A stretch of 64,000 nucleotides of DNA from Dyadobacter sp. UC 10. Lineage in GTDB: Bacteria; Bacteroidota; Bacteroidia; Cytophagales; Spirosomataceae. The stretch is from contig NZ_VSRN01000001.1 of assembly GCF_008369915.1 (NCBI RefSeq), positions 2,786,501-2,850,500 on the forward strand, written 5' to 3'. Both the position numbers and the translations under genes were made by a program. Shown in pieces: positions 26,557-36,050 of the stretch (the first letter of the stretch is position 1; each line of letters opens with the position of its first letter). The notes beneath the pieces are model-generated. The model did no database searches. It had not been told where the DNA came from and saw nothing but the letters and a program-made list of their open reading frames with translations.

Positions 26557-27126
26557 TTATCGGCCTACGGCTTCGCTGTATCTTCTTGGGTCGTAGCCTT
26601 TTGCGAATAGGGGATATTGGTCGAAAATGCGCCTTACTACGCTTCTGTAATGGTTGTTCGATCCTTCTACGCCTTTAAAAATACCGGAAGCGTAACCTCT
26701 CCATACTACCTGATCACTTTCCGCGTCGATCAGTGAGACGATCAGTGTTCCTTTGTCAAGGGCGTATTTGATCGGCTCGTAGCGAAAACCGTCGTTTTCA
26801 GTATCCACCCAGTTTTTAATCACCGGCTGCATATATCCCTGGTAGCGAAGGTTGTCGTAGAAAATACCGTAATTAACAAGTAAAGTGGGTTTTTCGGCGG
26901 TAAGCTTGTAGCCTCTTACCTGCATCTGGCGACGGATCGCTTCGTAAATCTCCGTACATAAGTTATTCGTGTCGCGCTCACACTCCAGAAAAGTGTAAGA
27001 AGAGTAGTCTTTAAAATTCGTTTCGTAGCTGTAATCGTGCTCAACGAAGACTTTGCGGCCACTGGAACATCCGGCAATTATTATTACTAGGAGTAATGCA
27101 GCGTAAGTAAAGATAGACCTCAGCAT
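26557..27126 (-). CDS. DUF4136 family lipoprotein
   Basis: Protein of 189 residues with a lipoprotein signal (LLLVIIIAGCSSG; cysteine at residue 20). The mature part matches the DUF4136 pattern: DYSSYTFLE near the start, a central IRRQMQVRGYKLTAEKPTLLVNYGIF, GTLIVSLIDAESDQVVWRGYASGI, and a terminal VRRIFDQYP. The family is of unknown function and periplasm-facing. The gene stands alone and converges with mraY. Confidence 0.8.
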   Translation of the reverse strand: MLRSIFTYAALLLVIIIAGCSSGRKVFVEHDYSYETNFKDYSSYTFLECERDTNNLCTEIYEAIRRQMQVRGYKLTAEKPTLLVNYGIFYDNLRYQGYMQPVIKNWVDTENDGFRYEPIKYALDKGTLIVSLIDAESDQVVWRGYASGIFKGVEGSNNHYRSVVRRIFDQYPLFAKGYDPRRYSEAVGR

Positions 27127-27221
27127 AAGTATTTAATTTGTCAGGTTGTGAAAAAATATGTCTGTAAATAAATTGTTACACACCACTCTAACCAATAACT
27201 TATACCCGAAGCTGGTAGATA

Positions 27222-28256
27222 CTATCCCAAATAATAAGCTATTGATTTACGCATTTCAGAAGCAGAAACCACTATATCAAACGCACACTGCCCTGCTCCT
27301 TTCAGCAATGAAAACCGCACTTCCTTTCCTTTGTTTTTCTTGTCCTGTTTTGTCAAACCGATAATTTCTTCAATATCCTGCGGACTGATTTTTACCTTAC
27401 CGTAGGTAGCGAAAATAAATTCCTCAATATCTGTCAGCGTATCCTGGGTGATCATTTTCCGCTCGAAAGACAGGTAGCTTTCCATGATCATTCCGATTGC
27501 AATCGCTTCCCCATGGTATAATCGCTTATTGGTCGCTTTGTTCAAAAAGCAGGTTTCAACAGCGTGCCCCAGTGTGTGTCCAAAATTTAAAATCTTCCGT
27601 AATCCCTTCTCTGTCGGATCTTCCTCTACGACCTGCTGTTTGATTTTAACAGAATGTGCAATGAGGTCCTGCCAGTTTTGTCTTTCAAAGTCTTTTTGCC
27701 TGATCTCGTCCCATTTCCCTGCGTCTGCGATCAGACAGTGTTTGATGACCTCTGCGAACCCGGAACGAATCTCCCTTTCAGGCAAAGTTTTCAGAAAAAC
27801 CGGATCTATCAATACACTTTTGGGAATATTAAAGACACCCAGATGATTTTTAAATCCTTGAAAATCAATACCTAGCTTACCTCCTACACTTGCGTCTACC
27901 TGTGAAAGCAGCGTTGTTGGCACCTGTATAAAATCTATTCCACGCTTGTAAACTGCGGCGCAAAATCCGCCCATATCCCCGATAACGCCGCCGCCAATAT
28001 TGATCACCAGCGCGTGTCTGTCAAGCTCTTCATTTGTCATTCCCTGCCAGATTTTCTCGCACGTCGCCAGTGTTTTATTAGCTTCGCCGCTCTGAACGGT
28101 TATTATAGTATGTTTTGGTAAAAGGGCTTTCAGACTCGGATAACAATGTTTTTTTGTATTATTATCAGCTATTACAACAACTTTAGAGTAATTGGCAGAG
28201 CCTAAAAAATCCGGCAAGCTTTCGCTTATCGGCGCAATGATAACAGACTGATTCAT
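27222..28256 (-). CDS. aroB: 3-dehydroquinate synthase AroB
   Basis: Shikimate-pathway enzyme turning DAHP into 3-dehydroquinate with NAD and a divalent metal. Marks are INIGGGVIGDMGGFCAAVYKRGIDFIQVPTTLLSQVDASVGGK, the metal ligand region GFAEVIKHCLI and NFGHTLGHAVE, and HGEAIAIGM. The start is set at ATG 28256 (MNQSVIIAPISE), giving 344 residues; the frame extends 11 codons upstream without resemblance to the family. It is a single-gene unit in this window. Confidence 0.95.
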   Translation of the reverse strand: MNQSVIIAPISESLPDFLGSANYSKVVVIADNNTKKHCYPSLKALLPKHTIITVQSGEANKTLATCEKIWQGMTNEELDRHALVINIGGGVIGDMGGFCAAVYKRGIDFIQVPTTLLSQVDASVGGKLGIDFQGFKNHLGVFNIPKSVLIDPVFLKTLPEREIRSGFAEVIKHCLIADAGKWDEIRQKDFERQNWQDLIAHSVKIKQQVVEEDPTEKGLRKILNFGHTLGHAVETCFLNKATNKRLYHGEAIAIGMIMESYLSFERKMITQDTLTDIEEFIFATYGKVKISPQDIEEIIGLTKQDKKNKGKEVRFSLLKGAGQCAFDIVVSASEMRKSIAYYLG

Positions 28257-28497
28257 TCTAGATTGAATTGAGACAAGCTCACCACACATACGGTGAGCGC
28301 ACCCAAATGGATGCGTTGACTTCCACTTTTTAGAAATAATATTCTGGAAATCTCATTTAAATATAGGAATTATAATGTTTATCAGATAATCAATATGGTT
28401 TTGTCTTCCAAGAAAATTTTTCCACAGTACACAAATTTTAGTCAACCGTGCCACACAAAGGCTGGTTTGCGTTTTATTTCGTAAAATTGCCGTTCAA

Positions 28498-28505
28498 TAA
28501 TTTTG
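28498..28505 (+). promoter_or_regulatory. Candidate -7 element for the VOC gene
   Basis: TAATTTTG fits TAnnTTTG exactly and lies 25 bases before the ATG at 28530 in the 240-base divergent gap between aroB and the VOC gene. No good -33 TTG at the usual spacing was seen. The rest of that gap is AT-rich and holds nothing else I can name. Confidence 0.3.
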
Positions 28506-28529
28506 CGACCGATTTAATTTTCTCAACGA

Positions 28530-29585
28530 ATGAGTGCTGCGCTGATCTCAGGAATTCAACAAGTAGGAGTAGGTGTTCAAAATGTACCGGATGCCTGGAA
28601 ATGGTATCGTCAGGTGCTGGGTTTTGATGTACCGGTTTTTGATGAAAAAGCCGAAGCTCCGCTGATGACGCCCTATACCGGAGGCGAAGTTCAAAAACGG
28701 CATGCAGTATTGGCGATCAATATGGCCGGTGGTGGTGGACTTGAAATCTGGTCTTTTACCAGCCGCAAATCTCAGCCTGCCAATTTCAAAGTGGAGCCGG
28801 GCGACCTGGGAATCAATGCGATCCGTTTCAAAACACCTGATGTGCAGAAGGCTCATGCCTGGATCAAAAGCAACTCTGGGCAGGCAGTGGGGCCGGTGGT
28901 GGCGTTACCCGAGGGAGAAGGTTTCTGGGGGACAGATCCTTATGGAAATATTTTCCAGATCACAACCGACAAAACTTGGTTCCAGAAAACCGGAAAACCA
29001 GTTGGAGGTGTGGCCGGCGTGGTGGTCGGCGTGAGTGATATTGATCAGTCTGTTGCCTTTTACGAAAGCCTTTTGCAGCCGTTGGAAGTTGTTTATGACG
29101 AAACCGGCGTGTTTGCCGATATTCCTTCCGCTTTCCCGGGGCAGCGATTCAGAAGAATGTTGCTGCGCAAAAACTTCACACCCGAAGGCGCATTCAGTAA
29201 GCTTTTAGGTAATGTGCAGATCGAGCTTATCCAGGCTCTGGACCGCACTCCGAAGAAAATATTTGAAAATCGTTTCTGGGGCGACTGCGGATATATCCAT
29301 TTGTGTTTTGATACCCTGGATATGAATGCATTGAAAACGAAATTGCAGGCGCAGGGTTATCCTTTTACCATTGATAGTGAGCAATCTTTCGGTATGGAAG
29401 CCGCCGCCGGGCGATTTGCTTATCTGGAAGATCCAGACGGCACCTTGATCGAGTTGGTGGAAACACATAAAGTACCGATCCTCAAAAAAATCGGCTGGTT
29501 TATGGATTTACAAAAAAGAAAAAGCCAGAAACCTTTGCCGGACTGGATGCTCAAAACAATGGGATTCGGGCGGGTGAAAGACTGA
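28530..29585 (+). CDS. Tandem VOC (glyoxalase/bleomycin-resistance fold) protein
   Basis: Protein of 351 residues with two vicinal-oxygen-chelate modules: residues about 8-145 (QQVGVGVQNVPDAWKWYRQVLGFDVPVF ... GTDPYGNIFQI) and about 160-310 (VAGVVVGVSDIDQSVAFYESLLQPLEVVYD ... YLEDPDGTLIELVETHKVP). Such two-module proteins include dioxygenases and glyoxalase-like enzymes, with metal ligands of the His/Glu type. A basic tail of about 35 residues follows. The reaction cannot be read from the sequence. Confidence 0.82.
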   Translation: MSAALISGIQQVGVGVQNVPDAWKWYRQVLGFDVPVFDEKAEAPLMTPYTGGEVQKRHAVLAINMAGGGGLEIWSFTSRKSQPANFKVEPGDLGINAIRFKTPDVQKAHAWIKSNSGQAVGPVVALPEGEGFWGTDPYGNIFQITTDKTWFQKTGKPVGGVAGVVVGVSDIDQSVAFYESLLQPLEVVYDETGVFADIPSAFPGQRFRRMLLRKNFTPEGAFSKLLGNVQIELIQALDRTPKKIFENRFWGDCGYIHLCFDTLDMNALKTKLQAQGYPFTIDSEQSFGMEAAAGRFAYLEDPDGTLIELVETHKVPILKKIGWFMDLQKRKSQKPLPDWMLKTMGFGRVKD

Positions 29586-29587
29586 TT

Positions 29588-30568
29588 CTACTTGTATTTA
29601 CTTCCTACCCAGGCCAGCAGAGGTAAAGCAACAAACGATGCAAGTCCCGCCTGCCAGCCGGCAAATGCGCCTAATATAACTGCGAGTATTCCGACGATCA
29701 CCGGATAAATGTACATCAGCATTCCAAACAAAACGGAATCGTAAAATACTGATCTGCCGGTTAGCTGGGCTGTTTTTTTGGTAAAGAAAGTGTAAAGCGG
29801 CGCGTGTAAAATCCGGCCAATCCAGCCTAGTCCTTTTAGTAGTGCATTGTCCCGTGCGGGCGATTTGCATTCACTGAAATAGGTCTTTAAAATGTTGTTG
29901 CGCTCCTGAACCGGCAAATCCTCGGGAACGGTCAGGATTATTTCATTCATTCTAATTTCTAAAATTTCATTGAATTCACGCAACCATTTTTCATAGTCGG
30001 AGGAGCTGGTTGTGATCTCTTCCTGACTAATCGGGACACCGAATTTCAATGCAACGCGCTTTCCCGGCCCTCTGAAATTTTCATAGTTTAAACCCGTCGG
30101 GATTACTTTCATCTCCGGCAATGCATCCTCGCCAAACCAGATCTTGTAAGCCATTCTGGCGGTACCTTTTCCGAGCGGGCGCAGTCGCCATTCATTTACA
30201 CAAATACCCTCTGAAAACACCACCACCGCATCGTCTTTTTTCAAAGCGTCGTGACTTTCCTGTGCGGTAACATCATGATTTTTAAGGTATTGTCGACCTT
30301 CCGAGCCGCGAAAAACAGGAATCAGGTTAATTTGTCGTAACCAGAAAGCGGCAGCAGGTTTTTTGAAAACATCTCCGCGCGTCAGAGTATGGATAGGCTG
30401 GCTCAGCACGGAACCGATCACGACCGCGTCGAAAAACGAATCGGGGTGATTGGAAGCCAGCAGTAACGGTTTTCCTTTTGGAAGCCGGTCGAAATGCGAG
30501 ACACAGAGCTTTTTGAGATAAATAGGCAGTGCCAGACGGACCAGAAAACGGGAGAAGTAATAAAACAA
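29588..30568 (-). CDS. PlsC-type 1-acyl-glycerol-3-phosphate acyltransferase
   Basis: Membrane-associated acyltransferase of 326 residues. The catalytic NHxxxxD motif is NHPDSFFD (about residues 40-47), followed by the substrate motif VFRGSEGRQ, the EGICVNEWRLRPLGKGTARMA block and P-containing VIPTGLNYENF. Two C-terminal hydrophobic helices occur after residue 270. It may acylate lysophosphatidate or an alternative lipid acceptor such as an aminolipid. It ends 3 bases from the convergent VOC gene. Confidence 0.85.
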   Translation of the reverse strand: MFYYFSRFLVRLALPIYLKKLCVSHFDRLPKGKPLLLASNHPDSFFDAVVIGSVLSQPIHTLTRGDVFKKPAAAFWLRQINLIPVFRGSEGRQYLKNHDVTAQESHDALKKDDAVVVFSEGICVNEWRLRPLGKGTARMAYKIWFGEDALPEMKVIPTGLNYENFRGPGKRVALKFGVPISQEEITTSSSDYEKWLREFNEILEIRMNEIILTVPEDLPVQERNNILKTYFSECKSPARDNALLKGLGWIGRILHAPLYTFFTKKTAQLTGRSVFYDSVLFGMLMYIYPVIVGILAVILGAFAGWQAGLASFVALPLLAWVGSKYK

Positions 30569-30654
30569 AATTGAAAAGGTAAGTTTCTGTAAAATTATGG
30601 GATTATTTTTTTATTTATCCTGTCTCGCAGCCGCAATCCGCGCATTGAAGTTGC

Positions 30655-30662
30655 TACCTTTG
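30655..30662 (+). promoter_or_regulatory. Candidate -7 element for the kinase/phosphatase pair
   Basis: TACCTTTG matches TAnnTTTG and lies 63 bases before the ATG at 30725 in the divergent gap. A TTG at the usual distance upstream is not evident. Confidence 0.3.
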
Positions 30663-30724
30663 AAACTGATTTTGAAATAACTAAAAAAAGCATCAACACG
30701 CTAAGGCGTAGGGAGAATAAAGCA

Positions 30725-31765
30725 ATGCGTTTAAAAGATTATCCGGGGATTATCAGACAGGCGTGGGCCGGATTTGACAATTCGATAGGAGTGAAGTTTG
30801 TCGAAGATATCAGCGCAATGGTGTCTACAAACCATGTTTTCAGGGTGACGCTTGACAATGACGACAAAGTAATTGCGAAGCTGTCTTATTTCGGAAAATA
30901 TGAGCATTTTAAGGAGGACCACCGGATTATTCAGGCTTTGTCCAACAATCTGCTTTATCCGTTTGAAAATGTATTGGCGAAGTCACTTGTCAAAAATAAC
31001 CAGGTTTATACATATCGTTACCAGGAAGATTTTGTGGATACCTGGGTCGTATTTTACAATCCGATCCGTGCTGCAAACAGGCTTCCGCGCAGATTAAATG
31101 AAGAGCAAATAGGAAAACTGGGGACAGAAACCGCTAAATTTCACCAGGCATGTTTCAGGGCGAGCCGCTCTATTCCCAAGTCTTCGAAAAATTTGAGAAC
31201 AGATATTCAGCATTTGCTGGACATTCTGGAAACTGATACCGGCAAATACGAGCACCGGGGGTTTATCAATATCCTGAAAAAGCAGTGTGATATTTTCATG
31301 AAGAATATCCAGCGGCTGAATGTAAGCGGATTTGATCTGATGCCCGTTTTTGTGGACTGGAATATTGGTAATTTCTCTGTTACAGACGATCTGAAATTTT
31401 ATTCAAGATGGGACTACGACTGGTTCAGGGTTTCGTCGCGCGTGATGGACTTCTATTTTTTCAGCCGGGTTTGTTCCAATGTAGGCGACCGCACCGTATT
31501 CAGTTATCTGATCGGCCCGCTCACGGAAGACCGTTTTATGATCTTTCTGAAAGAATACCATAAAATATATCCGCTCACCGAGCGCGAAATATTGTTCATG
31601 AAAGAAGCTTACCGGTTTTTTATTTTGAATTATGTGATCAAATATGGTAAGTATTTTTTCCACAGATCCTATTGTACGAAACTGCAAAAGGAGGCTTATG
31701 AACTGTATTTCCCCTCAATAGAGGGTTTTGATGCTGATAAAATCCTTAGGGTACTGAATATATAG
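30725..31765 (+). CDS. Aminoglycoside-phosphotransferase-fold kinase
   Basis: Protein of 346 residues with the small-molecule kinase (APH/choline kinase) fold. The N-lobe has VFRVTLDNDDKVIAKLSYFG with a candidate ATP lysine. The catalytic loop is VFVDWNIGNF, corresponding to the D-x4-N pattern of HGDLHxGN, and the metal site is RWDYDWF in place of IDFD. The usual HGD histidine is absent. It is followed 39 bases later by a HAD phosphatase gene, which suggests a phosphorylation/dephosphorylation pair on one unknown metabolite. Antibiotic resistance is not implied. Confidence 0.75.
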   Translation: MRLKDYPGIIRQAWAGFDNSIGVKFVEDISAMVSTNHVFRVTLDNDDKVIAKLSYFGKYEHFKEDHRIIQALSNNLLYPFENVLAKSLVKNNQVYTYRYQEDFVDTWVVFYNPIRAANRLPRRLNEEQIGKLGTETAKFHQACFRASRSIPKSSKNLRTDIQHLLDILETDTGKYEHRGFINILKKQCDIFMKNIQRLNVSGFDLMPVFVDWNIGNFSVTDDLKFYSRWDYDWFRVSSRVMDFYFFSRVCSNVGDRTVFSYLIGPLTEDRFMIFLKEYHKIYPLTEREILFMKEAYRFFILNYVIKYGKYFFHRSYCTKLQKEAYELYFPSIEGFDADKILRVLNI

Positions 31766-31804
31766 CGTTTTTTTCTGACCCCATTATTATTTCACTTCTT
31801 TACT

Positions 31805-32653
31805 ATGATCCTCGATAATTTCAAATCTGTAATCTCAAAATACGACGTCATTTTCTTTGATGCTTTCGGTGTTTTAAAAACATATAATGGGTTGATTCCC
31901 GGCATTGAAAAAACTTTCGCTTACCTGAACGAACATGGAAAAGATTTTTACGTGGTCACCAACGATGCCTCCCGGAGCCCCGAGCAGCTGGCCGATTCTT
32001 ATGTGAAAATGGGTATTAATGATGTTACCGCAAACCGGATCATCTCCTCAGGTATGCTCGCACGCGAGTACCTGGATTACAAATTTCGGGAGGGATTGGT
32101 AGCCTACGTCGGTACCGATAATTCGGCGCATTATATTGAAACCCTTGGCCTGAAAACCGTTTCTATCCGTGAAGTAAATCTGGACGATGCCGCGCAGATC
32201 AATGCACTGGTATTTATGGATGACGAGGGTTTTGACTGGAATACAGATCTGACAAAAACACTTAACCTGTTGCGAAAACGCAATATTCCGGTCATCGTTG
32301 CGAATACTGACAAAACTTATCCGGCATCCAAAAGTCGGCTTTCTATTGCGGTTGGAGCTTTGGCCAAAATGATCGAGGACACGATCGGCAGGCAGTTTAT
32401 CCGCTTTGGAAAACCAGATCCGCAAATGTTCATTTTCGCTTATCAGCACATTAAAAACTATCCTAATGTTAGCAAAAGGGATATTTTAATGGTAGGGGAT
32501 ACTTTGCATACCGACATTCTTGGCGGAAATAAATTCGGGCTGGATACTGCACTTGTGCTTACCGGGAACACGCAGGCGGAAGATGCCGAGGTACGTATCC
32601 GGGCCACGGGCATTATCCCCACCTATATTTGCGTCTCCGCAGTGGTAGAATAG
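31805..32653 (+). CDS. HAD-IIA (NagD-like) phosphatase
   Basis: HAD hydrolase of 282 residues with a C2-type cap. Motif I is FFDAFGVLKTYNG, so the nucleophile is D19 but the usual second aspartate is F21. A similar D-x-W-G variant occurs in a subset of class IIA enzymes. Motif II is VVTNDASRS, the motif III lysine is in RFGKPDPQMF and motif IV is GDTLHTDILGG. It probably dephosphorylates a small phospho-compound and is co-transcribed with the APH-fold kinase upstream. Confidence 0.85.
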   Translation: MILDNFKSVISKYDVIFFDAFGVLKTYNGLIPGIEKTFAYLNEHGKDFYVVTNDASRSPEQLADSYVKMGINDVTANRIISSGMLAREYLDYKFREGLVAYVGTDNSAHYIETLGLKTVSIREVNLDDAAQINALVFMDDEGFDWNTDLTKTLNLLRKRNIPVIVANTDKTYPASKSRLSIAVGALAKMIEDTIGRQFIRFGKPDPQMFIFAYQHIKNYPNVSKRDILMVGDTLHTDILGGNKFGLDTALVLTGNTQAEDAEVRIRATGIIPTYICVSAVVE

Positions 32654-32758
32654 AGAGCCGCTGGATAACTCAGATCCTTCATACGGAAATTCATACCAGA
32701 CTATAATCCTATTTGTTGCTTTCAATCCTGCCTGGTACCCGCACAGGCAGCTTTCCCA

Positions 32759-32792
32759 TTGAAAGTGTTTCATCAATTTCCTGCTATTTTTG
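32759..32792 (+). promoter_or_regulatory. Candidate promoter of comM
   Basis: TTG at 32759-32761 and TATTTTTG (TAnnTTTG) at 32785-32792, spaced 23 bases, lie upstream of the ATG at 32831. This leaves an untranslated leader of about 30 bases and argues against translation starting at the TTG codon at 32759. Confidence 0.4.
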
Positions 32793-32830
32793 CCGGAATC
32801 CATTTTTTCATTTACTCTAACTACACACAC

Positions 32831-34372
32831 ATGTTAGCTAAAACTTATGGAAGCGCCGTGTATGGCGTGGACGCTACCATTATCACGATCGAAGTGAATG
32901 TTGGTCAGGGGCTCGGGTTTTTTATGGTTGGTCTGGCCGATAGTGCGGTGAAGGAAAGTCAGCAGCGCGTGGAGGCTTCCCTTAAATATTTTGGTTACAA
33001 AATGCCGCGTCAAAAGCTTGTCGTTAACCTTGCCCCGGCCGATATCCGCAAAGAAGGTTCTGCGTACGACCTGCCAATTGCACTCTGCACGCTCTATACC
33101 TCCGAGCAACTCACCTGCGAGCGCAGCCTCGAAGATTACATTATCCTTGGAGAGCTTTCACTCGACGGCATGTTGCGCCCGATCAAAGGCGTACTACCGA
33201 TTGCGATCGAAGCGCGGAAGCAGGGTTTTAAAGGACTGATATTGCCTGCCGAGAATGCACATGAAGCCGCGATCGTCAATAACATTGATGTTATCCCCGT
33301 GGAAACACTGCCGGATGCAATCGCTTTTTTCGAAGGCAAGCTCGATATATCGCCTGTCAGGATCGATACCCGGGACTTATTTTTCGCTACCCAAAACGAG
33401 TATGATGCTGACTTCGAACATGTTCAGGGTCAGGAAAATATCAAGCGGGCACTGGAAATTACGGCTGCTGGCGGCCACAATGCGATAATGATCGGACCAC
33501 CCGGAGCAGGTAAAACAATGCTGGCCAAGCGGATTCCGAGTATACTTCCTCCATTAAGTTTACCGGAGGCATTAGAAACTACCAAGATACATTCAGTAGC
33601 CGGCAAGCTCGGCAAGCGCGCAACGCTCGTTTCACGCAGACCGTTTCGTGCGCCGCACCACTCTATCAGCGACGTAGCTTTGGTAGGCGGAGGAAGTTAT
33701 CCCCAGCCGGGAGAGATTTCACTCGCACATAACGGTGTATTGTTTCTGGACGAGCTGCCTGAGTTTAAAAGAACCGTTCTGGAAGTAATGCGGCAGCCGC
33801 TGGAAGAGCGGAAGGTGACTATCTCGCGTGCAAAAATGGCCGTTGAATATCCGTCGAATTTTATGCTGATAGCCAGTATGAACCCTTGTCCGTGCGGGTA
33901 CTACAATCACCCGGAAAAACAATGCGTATGCGGGCAGGGTGTGGTACAAAAGTATCTCAACAAGATCAGCGGCCCGCTGCTCGACCGCATCGATCTGCAT
34001 GTAGAAGTCACTCCGGTTTCTTTTGACCAGATATCTTCTACCCGAAAATCGGAAAGCAGCGCCGATATACGCGAGCGGGTAATTCGAGCGCGGCAGAGGC
34101 AGACGGAGCGTTTTAAAGACAAAAAAGAGATTTATTCCAATGCAATGATGACGCCGGAAATGGTAAAGGAAATTTGCGTGATCGAAGAAGCAGGAAAGGC
34201 GCTCCTACGCAAAGCAATGGAAAGACTGGGCCTTTCAGCCAGGGCTTACGACCGCATTTTGAAAGTATCCCGCACCATCGCGGACCTCGCCGACAGCGAC
34301 GATATTAGAGTAGAACACCTCGCGGAAGCGATTCAATACCGGAGTTTGGATCGGGAGAATTGGGCTGGGTAA
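32831..34372 (+). CDS. comM: YifB/ComM-family Mg-chelatase-like AAA+ ATPase
   Basis: Protein of 513 residues starting at ATG 32831 (MLAKTYGSAVYGVDA). An N-terminal ChlI-type domain (residues 15-150) is followed by the AAA+ core with Walker A IGPPGAGKTMLAKRIPS, Walker B GVLFLDELPEF and sensor regions. A cysteine-containing zinc-finger-like insert, NPCPCGYYNHPEKQCVCG, sits before the last helical domain. ComM is known as a branch-migration helicase that aids recombination during natural transformation. That role is inferred from the family. Confidence 0.93.
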   Translation: MLAKTYGSAVYGVDATIITIEVNVGQGLGFFMVGLADSAVKESQQRVEASLKYFGYKMPRQKLVVNLAPADIRKEGSAYDLPIALCTLYTSEQLTCERSLEDYIILGELSLDGMLRPIKGVLPIAIEARKQGFKGLILPAENAHEAAIVNNIDVIPVETLPDAIAFFEGKLDISPVRIDTRDLFFATQNEYDADFEHVQGQENIKRALEITAAGGHNAIMIGPPGAGKTMLAKRIPSILPPLSLPEALETTKIHSVAGKLGKRATLVSRRPFRAPHHSISDVALVGGGSYPQPGEISLAHNGVLFLDELPEFKRTVLEVMRQPLEERKVTISRAKMAVEYPSNFMLIASMNPCPCGYYNHPEKQCVCGQGVVQKYLNKISGPLLDRIDLHVEVTPVSFDQISSTRKSESSADIRERVIRARQRQTERFKDKKEIYSNAMMTPEMVKEICVIEEAGKALLRKAMERLGLSARAYDRILKVSRTIADLADSDDIRVEHLAEAIQYRSLDRENWAG

Positions 34373-34405
34373 CAGGGCCAATTCTCTATTTTTTCACCTT
34401 AAACT

Positions 34406-35104
34406 TTGTTAAATTTGGAAACACAACTTTTGGAAAGACCAATTTTAAAAACGGAAATGGGGAAGCGAATTGTGTCAGATATTCTCAATGAGCCGGACGC
34501 GTATTTCGTGGTACAAGCTGTGATCGATGTGTTAAATGAGGAGCGGGAGCGGCGAGCCAAGTTTTACAATGATATTACCGAAGAAGATAAAATTGAATTT
34601 ATCAACGGTGAGATCATTGTGCATTCTCCGGTGAAAATGAGCCACAATGCAGCGACTGGGCTACTTTACAGGTTACTAAGCATTTATGTAGGCAAAAATC
34701 AGCTCGGGTTTGTTGGCGTTGAAAAGATTATGATTAAGCTTACTCGTAATGATTACGAGCCAGACATTTGCTTTTTTTGTAAAGAAAAATCTATCGATTT
34801 TGGAAAGGATCAGACCCTTTTTCCGGCACCAGATTTTGTAGTAGAGATTGTTTCACCATCGACCGAGCGACGCGATAAAGGTGTAAAGTTTAAAGATTAT
34901 CAAGCACATTCAGTCGAAGAGTATTGGATTATTGATCCAGAACACGAGACTTTGGAGCAGTATCATTTAAACGGAGAAGAATACGAGCTGATACTCAAAT
35001 CCGGCGATGGGACTGTGACCAGCTTCGCAATTCCGGGCTTTCAAATCCCAGTTCGGGCAATATTTGATGAAGCGGAAAATCTAAAAGCAATCCAGCAGTT
35101 TTAG
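34406..35104 (+). CDS. Uma2 family endonuclease-like protein
   Basis: Restriction-endonuclease-fold protein of about 232 residues (DUF820/Uma2). The region KIEFINGEIIVHSPVKMSHNAATGLLYRLL precedes the active-site candidates NDYEPDICFFCKE (the D of the PD motif) and PDFVVEIVSPSTERRDKGVKFKDYQAHSVEEYWIIDPEH (E-x-V followed by K). The start is uncertain: TTG 34406 gives the listed protein, and ATG 34457 would shorten it by 17 residues. The function of Uma2 proteins is poorly known. It follows comM by 33 bases. Confidence 0.8.
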   Translation: MLNLETQLLERPILKTEMGKRIVSDILNEPDAYFVVQAVIDVLNEERERRAKFYNDITEEDKIEFINGEIIVHSPVKMSHNAATGLLYRLLSIYVGKNQLGFVGVEKIMIKLTRNDYEPDICFFCKEKSIDFGKDQTLFPAPDFVVEIVSPSTERRDKGVKFKDYQAHSVEEYWIIDPEHETLEQYHLNGEEYELILKSGDGTVTSFAIPGFQIPVRAIFDEAENLKAIQQF

Positions 35105-35118
35105 ATTTTCCTAAGAAC

Positions 35119-35907
35119 TCAAAGTTCCTCTACACTTACACCGCCCAATTCCTGAAACAGCGTTTGCCAGTAATGCGTTACGTGCGGGTTGTTCTCTTTG
35201 GTTGATGCGGTGGGTTCAAACGGTGAAACGATCGTTACCTGCGGTGAGCCTATCGCGTATTGATCCAGCTTCTTGGTATCCGCTTTTGCGTCAGCCTCCG
35301 CTTCTGAATCACTTTTTGGAGGCCTGATATGAAAATCCCTCCGGTCGCCGCCTTTGACACTTTCTATCATATCACTGAAATAGTACACCTTCACTTCCGA
35401 GCCGCTTTCTCCGGCTTTTGCGATTACAGGAAGGCTCGCCCAGATATCCGTCGATAAGTTAGAAGCGCCGGTATTCTGTTGGTTCAGTTTAGCCAGTAAT
35501 TGTCTAAGATAAATACCCTTTTCTTTTTGAAGCGATAGTTGAAATGCGGTTTCAATTCCCTCGCGGTCAGTTGCATTAGCACCTTCCATATTATCTTTCT
35601 CACTTCTGACGGTCAGCGATAATGCCTTTGCTTTGGAGGTGTTTTCGTGAATAAAATAAACTTCCAGCTTATCACCCTTACTACGCATATTGGTTTCCAC
35701 AATATCAGTCAGCGCCTGGCGGTATTTGTCGTTTACATAGTTTTTGTCAACATGTACGCTCTGGGTTTTGTCCAGAAAGACCAAAGTATAAATTGGCGCA
35801 TCGGGTATTGCCTGGGCAGTTTCTTTTTCCCCGCCACAGGAAATCAGGAAGAGGATAAATGTAAGAAATGAGAAGGATGTGAAGAGCTGATTTTTCTGAG
35901 GTTTCAT
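35119..35907 (-). CDS. Hypothetical lipoprotein with VWA-like domain
   Basis: Protein of 262 residues with a lipoprotein signal (FLTFILFLISCGG; cysteine at residue 24). The mature part begins YTLVFLDKTQSV, resembling the D-x-S/T-x-S metal-ion site of von Willebrand A domains. The later VKVYYFSDMIES strand with its aspartate also fits that fold. A low-complexity Glu/Ala/Asp/Lys-rich stretch lies near residues 200-215. Likely a periplasm-facing anchored protein of unknown role. It is oriented away from Uma2 and its upstream side borders IS copy 2. Confidence 0.65.
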   Translation of the reverse strand: MKPQKNQLFTSFSFLTFILFLISCGGEKETAQAIPDAPIYTLVFLDKTQSVHVDKNYVNDKYRQALTDIVETNMRSKGDKLEVYFIHENTSKAKALSLTVRSEKDNMEGANATDREGIETAFQLSLQKEKGIYLRQLLAKLNQQNTGASNLSTDIWASLPVIAKAGESGSEVKVYYFSDMIESVKGGDRRDFHIRPPKSDSEAEADAKADTKKLDQYAIGSPQVTIVSPFEPTASTKENNPHVTHYWQTLFQELGGVSVEEL

Positions 35908-36050
35908 GGGGCAGTTTTATTTTGGCTAAACTAATCTGTTCATAAATAGCACACAACGGCAAACGGGAGAGTGGTGGAAATATTTTATACAAAAACAGAA
36001 AACCCCTCAAAACGTGTGGACTGAACCCCAAAAGTTGGACGTTTTATAAT

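Noticed and set aside
30725..31765. Aminoglycoside resistance gene
   Set aside because: Only the kinase fold is shared; key resistance-enzyme motifs and any resistance context are missing.
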